Translations under genes and position numbers: made by a program
Part shown: positions 26,973-34,170 of the stretch, piece by piece
How the letters are laid out: each line of letters begins with the position of its first letter
Position numbering within the stretch: the stretch's first letter is position 1
Virus record (IMG/VR): IMGVR_UViG_3300007960_000015
Span: 1-64,000 of that record
Direction: 5' to 3' (one strand)
Source: a virus
Length of the DNA: 64,000 nt
Notes under the pieces: generated by a model
What the model saw: only the letters and a program-made list of their open reading frames with translations
What the model was told of the DNA's origin: nothing
The model's database searches: none

Positions 26973-26997
26973 GGGGGCTCTTCAACAGAGCCCTTTT
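26973..26997 (+). terminator. Rho-independent terminator after the DctP-like gene
   Basis: GGGCTC (26975-26980) pairs with GAGCCC (26988-26993) across the loop TTCAACA and is followed by TTTT. The next ATG is only six bases further on (27003). Confidence 0.8.
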
Positions 26998-27002
26998 ATA
27001 TT

Positions 27003-27845
27003 ATGCCCACAATTGAAAAAAACTATATTAATATTAATGAGCTATCCACTGCTTTAAATTGGATGGTTGATCAATATTGGTATGTTAATATTAAACAAGA
27101 TAGAACTCAATGGAATAATGAGGAATCTATCTTATCTGATTCATTAATAACCCAATTAACACCCGATGGAAAGATGAGAGATCCGATGGTTATTGGTGCC
27201 CATGACCCAAGGCCACCTAGACCTAATGAAGTTTCTTCTATTAAAGGTGTTTGGAGAATGCCATTTGGATGGGATGATGAATCAACTAAAAGAAGATCAC
27301 CTATCATATACGATGTATTTGAAAATATTAATAAACAATTCTTTAATAATGAATTTACATTAGATGGTTATGGGGAAGGTATTAGAGCTACAAGATTAAT
27401 GTGGCAAAGTCCTAAACATAAAGATATACCTGGCTGGGGTAATTTTCTGAGGAGAGGCCATACTCCTCCGATTTGGACTTGTTATGCTAATGGAAGACCT
27501 AATGGTATGCATTGTCATGGTAATCTACCTGAACAAAAAAGTAATGCCCATATGGATAGTCCTGCTAATCCAGATCCTGACGCCTTGCCAGATAAAGATA
27601 CATATACTATATTAGTTAATTTAAATCCTGTGTGGAGACCCAATTCGGGTGGGGAAGTTATTTTCCATAAATTAGGAGATGATAATGGTGTGGGTTATGC
27701 TGAAGAAATTGTCCCACATGAACCTGGTTTAGTCTTGTTGTACTCATCTGACTATATACATAGAACTATACCAAATGTTGTTGCTAATAATAAAGAAAGG
27801 TTTCAACAGAAATTAGCATTTAGAGTAAGGAGAAAACATGATTGA
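27003..27845 (+). CDS. 2OG-Fe(II) dioxygenase-like protein 1
   Basis: In 280 residues the double-stranded beta-helix iron triad is visible: H183-x-D185 in NAHMDSP and H253 in DYIHRTIPNV. The 2-oxoglutarate-binding arginine is probably R274 in KLAFRVRRK. The GGEVIFHKLGDDN and PGLVLLYSS strands are typical of phage and prolyl-4-hydroxylase-like enzymes. Such enzymes hydroxylate proteins, sugars or small molecules using 2-oxoglutarate and O2. The target is unknown. It overlaps the next gene by eight bases. Confidence 0.75.
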   Translation: MPTIEKNYININELSTALNWMVDQYWYVNIKQDRTQWNNEESILSDSLITQLTPDGKMRDPMVIGAHDPRPPRPNEVSSIKGVWRMPFGWDDESTKRRSPIIYDVFENINKQFFNNEFTLDGYGEGIRATRLMWQSPKHKDIPGWGNFLRRGHTPPIWTCYANGRPNGMHCHGNLPEQKSNAHMDSPANPDPDALPDKDTYTILVNLNPVWRPNSGGEVIFHKLGDDNGVGYAEEIVPHEPGLVLLYSSDYIHRTIPNVVANNKERFQQKLAFRVRRKHD

Positions 27846-28275
27846 TGAAGGTGAATTCAAAGATGAATTAGAGCAAGATTTTAAGAAGGCTATGAGGTAT
27901 GATAATATTAAGTTTGAAAATCCTGATAGACTTCGTGAAATAGATAAAAAGAATAATCTATTATCAAGACGAGGTGCTCATATTACATTGCATGATGTAG
28001 CAAGTTTTATAAAGTTTATTGATATTTCAATGCAAAGGGGTATTGTACAAGACCCAGGAGAAAAAGAAGATATTATTGCACTTAAGCAAAGATTGATCAA
28101 ATTCTTAAATTTAGCTACTCCAGAAAACTATGATATTTTAGCCGATGCAGAACTGACTCAGAAGTTTGCAGAAGAAGAAAGAGCTAGGATTGAAGCGACT
28201 AGAAGACCGGATGGATCCCTACCGGCTGATGATGACAAGCAAAAAAAGACTGGAGGAGCTCCATTCCCGATATAA
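27838..28275 (+). CDS. Unknown 145-residue helical protein
   Basis: It is coupled to the oxygenase (eight-base overlap). It is strongly charged and helical (FKDELEQDFKKAMRYDNI, LTQKFAEEERARIEATRRP), ending in a disordered basic tail. I see no known domain. The TATAAATA at 28271 begins inside its last codons. Confidence 0.5.
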   Translation: MIDEGEFKDELEQDFKKAMRYDNIKFENPDRLREIDKKNNLLSRRGAHITLHDVASFIKFIDISMQRGIVQDPGEKEDIIALKQRLIKFLNLATPENYDILADAELTQKFAEEERARIEATRRPDGSLPADDDKQKKTGGAPFPI

Positions 28276-28289
28276 ATATCTTATAAATA
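28271..28289 (+). promoter_or_regulatory. Two tandem late promoters (TATAAATA twice)
   Basis: Exact octamers lie at 28271-28278 and 28282-28289, 36 and 25 bases before the ATG at 28315. They are the best promoter for the long coupled operon of sugar and radical SAM genes. Confidence 0.7.
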
Positions 28290-28314
28290 TAATTAAACTC
28301 TTATAGGTGTAACT

Positions 28315-28944
28315 ATGGCTCGTCCTTTACAAATTAAATATAATTCTGGCTCATTCCAAGGCATCCAAGAAATTGGATCAAATATGACTTTGGGTGATGA
28401 ATCTACTGCCACTACTAAAATTACTTTTAAGGGGCACACAACTCAACATGGTGAGTTTTATTCACAACATGTTGATACAGATACAGGTTCGCCGAATGCT
28501 GGATATTCTTTCCACTTTAATTCGACAGAAACCTCCACAAATGTAGTTCTTGATAATGGTGGATATTTCATTGGAACTGCTACTTCAGTTGATTATGCGG
28601 ACTTGGCAGAGAAATATTTACCCGATGCAGAATATGGCGAAGGTGTTGTATTAGCTATTGGTGGTGAGAACGAAGTTACTGAATATAAATCAGGCATGCC
28701 TTTAGCAGGCGTTGTTTCTCTTATACCAGCATTTGAAATGAATTCAAGTTTAGAAGGTGGTGTATTTGTAGCACTAAAAGGACGTGTTCCATGTAAGATT
28801 AATGGTTCGGCAAAGAAAGGCGATATTATCATTGCTGATGATAATGGTGCTGGAAAGGCTGTTGATGCTATTACCACATTTGCTGATCAAAAGATTGGTA
28901 TTGCTTTAGAAGACGGTGAGGGAATAATTGAAGTAAAAATTTAA
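28315..28944 (+). CDS. Short fibre-like protein with YADLAE module
   Basis: This 209-residue protein has a short beta region (residues 1-95, GHTTQHGEFYSQHVDTDTG) and then the same C-terminal module as the fibre at 12606. The module runs from VDYADLAEKYL through VFVALKGRVPCKINGSAKKG to a GIALEDGEGIIEVKI end. It may be a compact trimeric tip or a chaperone supplied in trans. It begins the accessory operon, followed six bases later by the UDP-glucose-dehydrogenase-like gene. Confidence 0.65.
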   Translation: MARPLQIKYNSGSFQGIQEIGSNMTLGDESTATTKITFKGHTTQHGEFYSQHVDTDTGSPNAGYSFHFNSTETSTNVVLDNGGYFIGTATSVDYADLAEKYLPDAEYGEGVVLAIGGENEVTEYKSGMPLAGVVSLIPAFEMNSSLEGGVFVALKGRVPCKINGSAKKGDIIIADDNGAGKAVDAITTFADQKIGIALEDGEGIIEVKI

Positions 28945-28950
28945 TATATA

Positions 28951-29685
28951 ATGATTGGTATTATTGGTTATGGTATGGTTGGCTCTGCCTTAAAAGAAGC
29001 CTTCTACAAAGAAACAATAGTTGTTGTAGATCCTAAATTTAATGATGTAACTATTAAAGATTTAGTTAATCGCAAACCCAAAGCAATATTTGTTTGTGTT
29101 CCTACTCCAACAGATAATTCAAACTACATTATAATAAGAAGTGTTCTGGATGAACTCAAACTCTTATATGATGGTTTGGTTATAGTAAAATCTACAATTC
29201 TTCCTGAAGTTCTTGAACCCTATGATGTTATATACAATCCTGAGTTTTTAAGTAGGGCTACAGCTAAAGACGATATGGTTAAACCTCCGATGGTAGTGAT
29301 TGGTGGTGATTCAGAAGAAAAATGTAACAAGTTGGCTGCATTATATGCGAAGCACTCTATTATTGATTTAAGTAATTTATTCTTTTGTACAGTAAGACAA
29401 GCTTGCTATATTAAATATATGATGAATACATTTTATGCAACGAAGATAACGTTTATGAATGAAATGTATGATATAATTAATTCAGCTGAAGATTTTGAGG
29501 TAGTAACTCAGGCTTGCGCAGCACATCCTTGGATGGGTACACATCATTTTCAAGTACCAGGTCCAGATGGAAAGCGTGGATTCGGTGGCCCTTGCCTTCC
29601 CAAGGATACTAAGGCATTAAATGATATGAATCCGGATTCTTTATTAGGAAAGGTATTGGAGTTAAACGAAACATATAGAAAATGA
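28951..29685 (+). CDS. UDP-glucose/GDP-mannose dehydrogenase-like protein, short form
   Basis: It has an N-terminal Rossmann motif (IGIIGYGMVGSAL, residues 2-14), FVCVPTPT, VIVKSTILPEV, YNPEFLSRATA, and the catalytic-cysteine motif FGGPCLPKD with C215. Family members oxidise the C6 alcohol of a nucleotide sugar twice to give a uronic acid. Usual length is about 390-440; this one stops at 244, soon after the cysteine, and lacks the C-terminal UDP-binding domain. The stop and next start overlap (ATGA). It could be a minimal enzyme or use a different sugar carrier. Confidence 0.8.
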   Translation: MIGIIGYGMVGSALKEAFYKETIVVVDPKFNDVTIKDLVNRKPKAIFVCVPTPTDNSNYIIIRSVLDELKLLYDGLVIVKSTILPEVLEPYDVIYNPEFLSRATAKDDMVKPPMVVIGGDSEEKCNKLAALYAKHSIIDLSNLFFCTVRQACYIKYMMNTFYATKITFMNEMYDIINSAEDFEVVTQACAAHPWMGTHHFQVPGPDGKRGFGGPCLPKDTKALNDMNPDSLLGKVLELNETYRK

Positions 29686-30689
29686 AAACATTATTAGTTG
29701 TAATGAGTGAACAATGCAATTTAAATTGTTCTTATTGCAATGTAGATAAATGGTCAAAGACAAAGATTGACGTTAATACCTTTATAGATTATTATAAAGA
29801 CCAAAGAAAGAAATATCCTGATGAGATGTTTAAGATTGATTTCTTTGGTGGTGAACCCCTCCTGCAGTTTGATGTTATGAAGGATATCGTGGCAAGAACA
29901 GAACACGATCCTTTAGTAAAATATTTTATGCCTACTAATGGATTGGTTATCACCCAGGAGAAATTAGACTTTATAATTGATAAGCAAATAGAAGTATCAT
30001 TATCATTTGATGGTTTATGGCAAGATGATAATAGACCACAATTAAGTGGAAGTGGTACATTAACTAAATACCTAGCCAAGAAAGATATATTAAAACAAAT
30101 TCCTAATCTTAGATGCCACTCTATGATAGGTTCTGGTAATCATAATTTATTAGAAAATCATTTGTTTATTGAAGATGTGTTTGGTGTTGCCTCTGAATTT
30201 ACATTAGTTAGAGACATTGGTATTTGGGATAAAGAAGGTGTTGAATCATTAAAGGAAGGTATAAAGGAATTAATGGAATGGTATTCTGTTAATACCCATA
30301 GAGAAATGCCTTTTTATATACGCTATTATTTAAGACATATGATAATGGCAAAGTATAAACAAGAAGAGGTTGATTCTTGTGGGGCTGGTGAATCTTTATT
30401 TACATTTAATGAAGATAATTCAGTAGTACCTTGTAATAGATTTAAAGATCAACCGGATGTTATTGCGAAGATACCTGAATTTAGAAAGATGTCCCCTTGT
30501 CAAACCTGCGAAGTAAGATCTTACTGCAGAAAGGGATGTTTATATGAGCAGATAAATAATAATGGACCTATTGAAGAATTGTGTGAGATATACAAATATA
30601 CCTATAAAAGTATTGGTCAGCTGGTAGCTAATGTACAGGATGATCCAAACTTCCAAGCCGTAGTGAAGGAGGAAATTGAAAATGGCTAG
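29682..30689 (+). CDS. Radical SAM/SPASM enzyme 1
   Basis: This 335-residue protein has the [4Fe-4S]-SAM motif C12-x3-C16-x2-C19 (EQCNLNCSYCN) and a GGEP SAM-binding motif (IDFFGGEPLLQ). A full SPASM region follows: CGAG near 233, VVPC near 251, then CQTCEVRSYCRKGC and a later Cys. SPASM enzymes hold auxiliary Fe-S clusters and usually modify peptides (thioether, formylglycine, C-C bonds). This gene is coupled to its neighbours and lies two genes before the cysteine-rich fibre protein. The peptide target is inferred. Confidence 0.85.
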   Translation: MKTLLVVMSEQCNLNCSYCNVDKWSKTKIDVNTFIDYYKDQRKKYPDEMFKIDFFGGEPLLQFDVMKDIVARTEHDPLVKYFMPTNGLVITQEKLDFIIDKQIEVSLSFDGLWQDDNRPQLSGSGTLTKYLAKKDILKQIPNLRCHSMIGSGNHNLLENHLFIEDVFGVASEFTLVRDIGIWDKEGVESLKEGIKELMEWYSVNTHREMPFYIRYYLRHMIMAKYKQEEVDSCGAGESLFTFNEDNSVVPCNRFKDQPDVIAKIPEFRKMSPCQTCEVRSYCRKGCLYEQINNNGPIEELCEIYKYTYKSIGQLVANVQDDPNFQAVVKEEIENG

Positions 30690-30900
30690 TATTAAACAAA
30701 TGAATAAGGCTTTATTTAAGTCTTCTGCTCATCTATTTGAAGCAGCAAAATATCTATCAAATGTAGAGGAATTTCGTGAAGAGGCGGTGATGCTTCTTGA
30801 AATGGCAGACGAAATGTCTAGTATTATCCAACCTGAAAAAGAGAAAGTATCAAAGGATAAAATGGCCGATATATTATCAGAGATTACAAAAAATGCATGA
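30682..30900 (+). CDS. 72-residue helical protein between the two SPASM enzymes
   Basis: The start at ATG 30682 is supported by AAGGAGGA eight bases upstream. The protein is almost entirely helical (MNKALFKSSAHLFEAAKYLS, then EEAVMLLEMADEMSSI) with no cysteines. It overlaps both flanking radical SAM genes by eight bases. It may be an accessory or docking subunit. It does not look like the winged-helix RRE of RiPP clusters or like a modified precursor. No family recognised. Confidence 0.6.
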   Translation: MASIKQMNKALFKSSAHLFEAAKYLSNVEEFREEAVMLLEMADEMSSIIQPEKEKVSKDKMADILSEITKNA

Positions 30901-32029
30901 AATAAGTAACCAATTTACGTTAGAAATTACCACAGCAGCTCTATGTAACTTAGACTGTACTTATTGCTTTGAAGGTGCAAAGACAAATAAGAGACGTTTA
31001 GATACAGAACAAGTAGCAGCCTTGAAAAAAAGAATCTATGATTTTTTAGATAGTGATTTCTTTAAAGATAATTACGACAATCTGAATATATCTTTTTGGG
31101 GTGGTGAACCCACTCTAAATCCTGATTTAATTATTAACATTATGCAAGAGTATCAGCATATAGACAATGTCGGTTTCCATATTTACACTAATGCTTATGA
31201 AAGAAGAAGATTAGATAAGATTGTAGATAATATTGATAAGAGTAAACTTAATGTACAGATATCATATGATGGCCGGGATATTAATGATGTGTTTAGAGTA
31301 ACTGCTACTGGTAAGTCATCTGCTGATAAAGTATTAGAGAATCTTGAATACTTTGCTAAGAAAGGTGTTGCTATTTCGATGAAATCGACTATACCTCTTA
31401 AATCAATGAGAACATTATATTCTACTTGGAAAGACTTTGAAAGAATGTATGAGAAGTATAATGCTATTGGTGATCATGTACAAATATCTTATGCCCCTAC
31501 TATTGACTATGTTGATGAATTACCTAGAGATGAAGCAGAAAAGCTTGTTGAAATATTCCGTGAGCAGATGATTAAAGTTGCTGCCGAAGAAATTAAATTT
31601 GTTAACAAACACCAAAGACATTTATGCACTTGGTTTAATGGTTCTGATTCCAAACAGCATTGTGCTGCTGGTGCACACATGCATGCTATTGATGTGGATG
31701 GTAATAGTTATGCTTGCCATGGTGCTTTATACTCTCCTAATAAAGAAAAGATGCACGGAGGTAATATTGAGGATGAAAACTTTATAAATAAGATTGAGAA
31801 GATGAGTAATGAATATTCATCAGTAATTGGCCGCGGAGTAAGCGACGTCTGTAAAGACTGTGTCGCTACAACGTGTATGATTTGCCCGGTAGCCTCATTC
31901 GATATGAGTAATAAAGAAGACCACATGGATAGGTGGACCGATAGATGGGTAAACAACATGTGCGGATTTTTTAAGGCGTTTGGAGAAATAGATAGAACAG
32001 TTCAAGCGCATTTAGACGGAGATTTATAA
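30893..32029 (+). CDS. Radical SAM/SPASM enzyme 2
   Basis: The start at ATG 30893 overlaps the previous stop (ATGCATGA); an in-frame upstream extension from 30797 only shadows the 72-residue gene. The cluster motif is C18-x3-C22-x2-C25 (ALCNLDCTYCFEGAK), with FWGGEPTLNP. The C-terminal SPASM region includes QHCAAGAHMHAIDVDGNSYA, then CH, then CKDCVATTCMICP and MCGFF. It is related to enzyme 1 and to anaerobic maturases. The stop overlaps the start of the cysteine-rich fibre (TAATG), so the two are made together. Confidence 0.85.
   Translation: MHEISNQFTLEITTAALCNLDCTYCFEGAKTNKRRLDTEQVAALKKRIYDFLDSDFFKDNYDNLNISFWGGEPTLNPDLIINIMQEYQHIDNVGFHIYTNAYERRRLDKIVDNIDKSKLNVQISYDGRDINDVFRVTATGKSSADKVLENLEYFAKKGVAISMKSTIPLKSMRTLYSTWKDFERMYEKYNAIGDHVQISYAPTIDYVDELPRDEAEKLVEIFREQMIKVAAEEIKFVNKHQRHLCTWFNGSDSKQHCAAGAHMHAIDVDGNSYACHGALYSPNKEKMHGGNIEDENFINKIEKMSNEYSSVIGRGVSDVCKDCVATTCMICPVASFDMSNKEDHMDRWTDRWVNNMCGFFKAFGEIDRTVQAHLDGDL
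31783..31790 (+). promoter_or_regulatory. Intragenic TATAAATA upstream of the cysteine-rich fibre gene
   Basis: This is an exact octamer within radical SAM enzyme 2, about 240 bases before 32029. It could give extra late transcription of the virion protein, or be chance. Confidence 0.25.
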
Positions 32030-32748
32030 TGGCATGTTCAGGAAGTCATTGCAGTAATCATGGAACTGGTACTTCTACTTGTTCCAACCATAGAGGTACT
32101 TGCTCTACTAACAGGGCTTATAGCCCCTCTAGTGAGTTCACTGGAGGTTCAATTACAGCAGCAGATATCAATCTACTAAGAACTAATATTAGAGATGAGA
32201 TAACACGTTATAATCTTCATGCGGATCATTCTCACACACTACGCCAGGGCTCTGCTTATCAAACATCAACTGTAATAGATAATGCTCATATTAATGATAT
32301 GGAGCAAATGGTATATGATGGTGAGAATAGAAAAGAAAGAGTTGGATCTAACTATGCATCTGTAGCTGGTGCTACTACCTGGGGTAATAAATCTATATCT
32401 TCATATTCGGAAGGTTCTGTAATTAATGCATCACACTGGACAACACTTAAATCAAGATACGATAATCTAAGAACAGATTGTATATGTAATTCGGATTGTT
32501 CATGTAATCTAGTTTGTGCTTGTCATAATGACTGTGGTTGTAACTACTCTGATATTAGATTAAAGAGAGAGATTCAATTCCTTGAAAAACGTGGTGATAT
32601 TAATTATTATTCATTTAAGTATATTTGGGATAATGTTAGAAGAACTGGTGTTATGGCACAAGAGATTCTTGAATCTAAGTGGAAAGATGCTGTGAAACAA
32701 GATAAGAAAGGTTATTATATGGTAGACTATTCAATGCTGCCTCAATAA
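32029..32748 (+). CDS. Cysteine-rich fibre protein with CxC repeats and S74-type C-terminal chaperone
   Basis: This is a 239-residue protein. The N-terminus has Cys 3, 8, 18 and 25 among S, H, N and G. Residues 35-150 are a helical/beta fibre body. Residues 151-171 hold eight cysteines in exact C-x-C-x3 period: 151, 153, 157, 159, 163, 165, 169 and 171. Directly after, NYSDIRLKREI matches the S74 start with S174 and K179 as the Ser-Lys pair, followed by TGVMAQEIL. Self-cleavage before S174 would leave the cysteine repeats at the very tip of the mature fibre. Two SPASM enzymes lie directly upstream. Confidence 0.75.
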   Translation: MACSGSHCSNHGTGTSTCSNHRGTCSTNRAYSPSSEFTGGSITAADINLLRTNIRDEITRYNLHADHSHTLRQGSAYQTSTVIDNAHINDMEQMVYDGENRKERVGSNYASVAGATTWGNKSISSYSEGSVINASHWTTLKSRYDNLRTDCICNSDCSCNLVCACHNDCGCNYSDIRLKREIQFLEKRGDINYYSFKYIWDNVRRTGVMAQEILESKWKDAVKQDKKGYYMVDYSMLPQ

Positions 32749-32764
32749 AAAAAGGAGTTATATT

Positions 32765-33376
32765 ATGATGCTTTATGAACTCGCGTTGGTCGAAGACCGC
32801 GGATCCTATTGGTTTGTTACAAACGTAACAAGAAACACCCTAGACAATTTAGCAGAGGAAGGAGAAACAGTCCTTAAACTTTCTGCTAACTCATTTAAAA
32901 TTATTAGTGATGCTATCAATGATGGTAAGGCTGTACATATTACAAAAACACGTATGGCTAGTGAAGTACTACCAATGGAGATTGAGGTACTAGATCATAG
33001 TGAGACTGATCCATTAGATGAAGCTAGAAAGGCAGCTCTTATTAAGGTTAGAATGTTAGTTACGCCTGAGTTAGCTAAAATATCGGGTTTCGCATTATAT
33101 GGATTTATGATGCTTAATAATGATCTGGCTAATGCAGGATTCTTTATTACTAACGATAATAGGGAAGAGAAGTATCTCTCTATTCTTGAAACAGGTAATG
33201 AAGATTTAATTGAGAAGTTAGAAGATTATTTAAATTATAAAGACGAGATTGAAAATGTAGCTCATCTAGAAAGAAAGTTTTCTAAATTCAAAAAAGATCT
33301 TAGAATTGCAACCACTGTAGAGGATGTACAAGGAATCCAAGATAGATTCCTAGATAAATTCTATTCAAATTTCTAA
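32765..33376 (+). CDS. Unknown 203-residue protein after the cysteine-rich fibre
   Basis: AAAAAAAGGAG precedes the start; ATG at 32765 or 32768 is possible. The N-terminal part (1-80) is beta-rich and the C-terminal part a charged helical bundle (LEDYLNYKDEIENVAHLERK, KFKKDLRIATTVEDVQGIQD). No cysteines or catalytic motif. It may be an assembly factor for the fibre; no family recognised. It ends in TAATG shared with the next gene. Confidence 0.5.
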   Translation: MMLYELALVEDRGSYWFVTNVTRNTLDNLAEEGETVLKLSANSFKIISDAINDGKAVHITKTRMASEVLPMEIEVLDHSETDPLDEARKAALIKVRMLVTPELAKISGFALYGFMMLNNDLANAGFFITNDNREEKYLSILETGNEDLIEKLEDYLNYKDEIENVAHLERKFSKFKKDLRIATTVEDVQGIQDRFLDKFYSNF

Positions 33377-34170
33377 TGAGACTTGCTGTAGTCTATAAGT
33401 TTAAAAATCATAATAAACTTAACGGAACACTCTTTTATTGCTACGAATACTATAGAAAATTAAGGGAAAGTTATCCTTGTACAAAGTTTGTTATTATAGG
33501 CATTGAACCTGATAATATTAAACTTATTGAGAAGGTATTTAAAGAAAAGTATAATAACTTTTATCCGATGGATATCATTCCATTCAAATCAGTAATTAGT
33601 TTATGGAAACAAAAGTTTGATCGAACTCTAATATTGGACATTGATACCTTTTATCAATGTAAAGAGTTTTGCACTAACGAAGTCCATGTGTTTAGTAATG
33701 ATACTCATGAGATGTATCGATACCCTGATGATAGACAAGTAACATACTATGGTGTGTATCCATACCAAAGATTCGATAAAGAATGTATGTTAAAACTCAA
33801 CTTTAATATAATGACTCCGGCTCAGAATAAACCTGGTGTGTTTGTTTCCTGTTTAGATATGACTCATCTAAAAAATAATATAAACAGATATGAAAGAGAG
33901 TTTCAAAGGCCTATTATATTAAAGAAAAGTCATGAGGGGTCTGGTTCAATTTTTGATGAAATTAACCAGGTGCATTATGTCCATGTACAAAGAGATACAA
34001 ATAATAGAATTATACCCGAAGCATTCTTTCATAATAAGAAACTAACAATAGAAGAAGTATATAATGAAGATGATTCTATTATGAGGCGATATAATGATAT
34101 TATTAATAATGGATTAGATAATTATACTTTAAGTGATAGTGATTTGATGATTAAGGCATGTCTGCGATAG
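33376..34170 (+). CDS. Possible glycosyltransferase-related protein
   Basis: This 264-residue protein has alternating beta/alpha segments (RLAVVYKFKNHNKLNGTLFY, TKFVIIGIEPDNIKLIEKVF, FDRTLILDIDTFYQCKEF) resembling one Rossmann half of a GT-B enzyme. It overlaps by 13 bases the next gene, which has the matching second-half signature, so the pair may work as a split enzyme. No donor-binding motif is clear. This is a low-confidence call from pattern and context. Confidence 0.35.
   Translation: MRLAVVYKFKNHNKLNGTLFYCYEYYRKLRESYPCTKFVIIGIEPDNIKLIEKVFKEKYNNFYPMDIIPFKSVISLWKQKFDRTLILDIDTFYQCKEFCTNEVHVFSNDTHEMYRYPDDRQVTYYGVYPYQRFDKECMLKLNFNIMTPAQNKPGVFVSCLDMTHLKNNINRYEREFQRPIILKKSHEGSGSIFDEINQVHYVHVQRDTNNRIIPEAFFHNKKLTIEEVYNEDDSIMRRYNDIINNGLDNYTLSDSDLMIKACLR

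Noticed and set aside
30797-30892. N-terminal extension of radical SAM enzyme 2
   Set aside because: The extension is basic nonsense overlapping the 72-residue gene; ATG 30893 gives the normal spacing before the cysteine motif and an ATGCATGA overlap.
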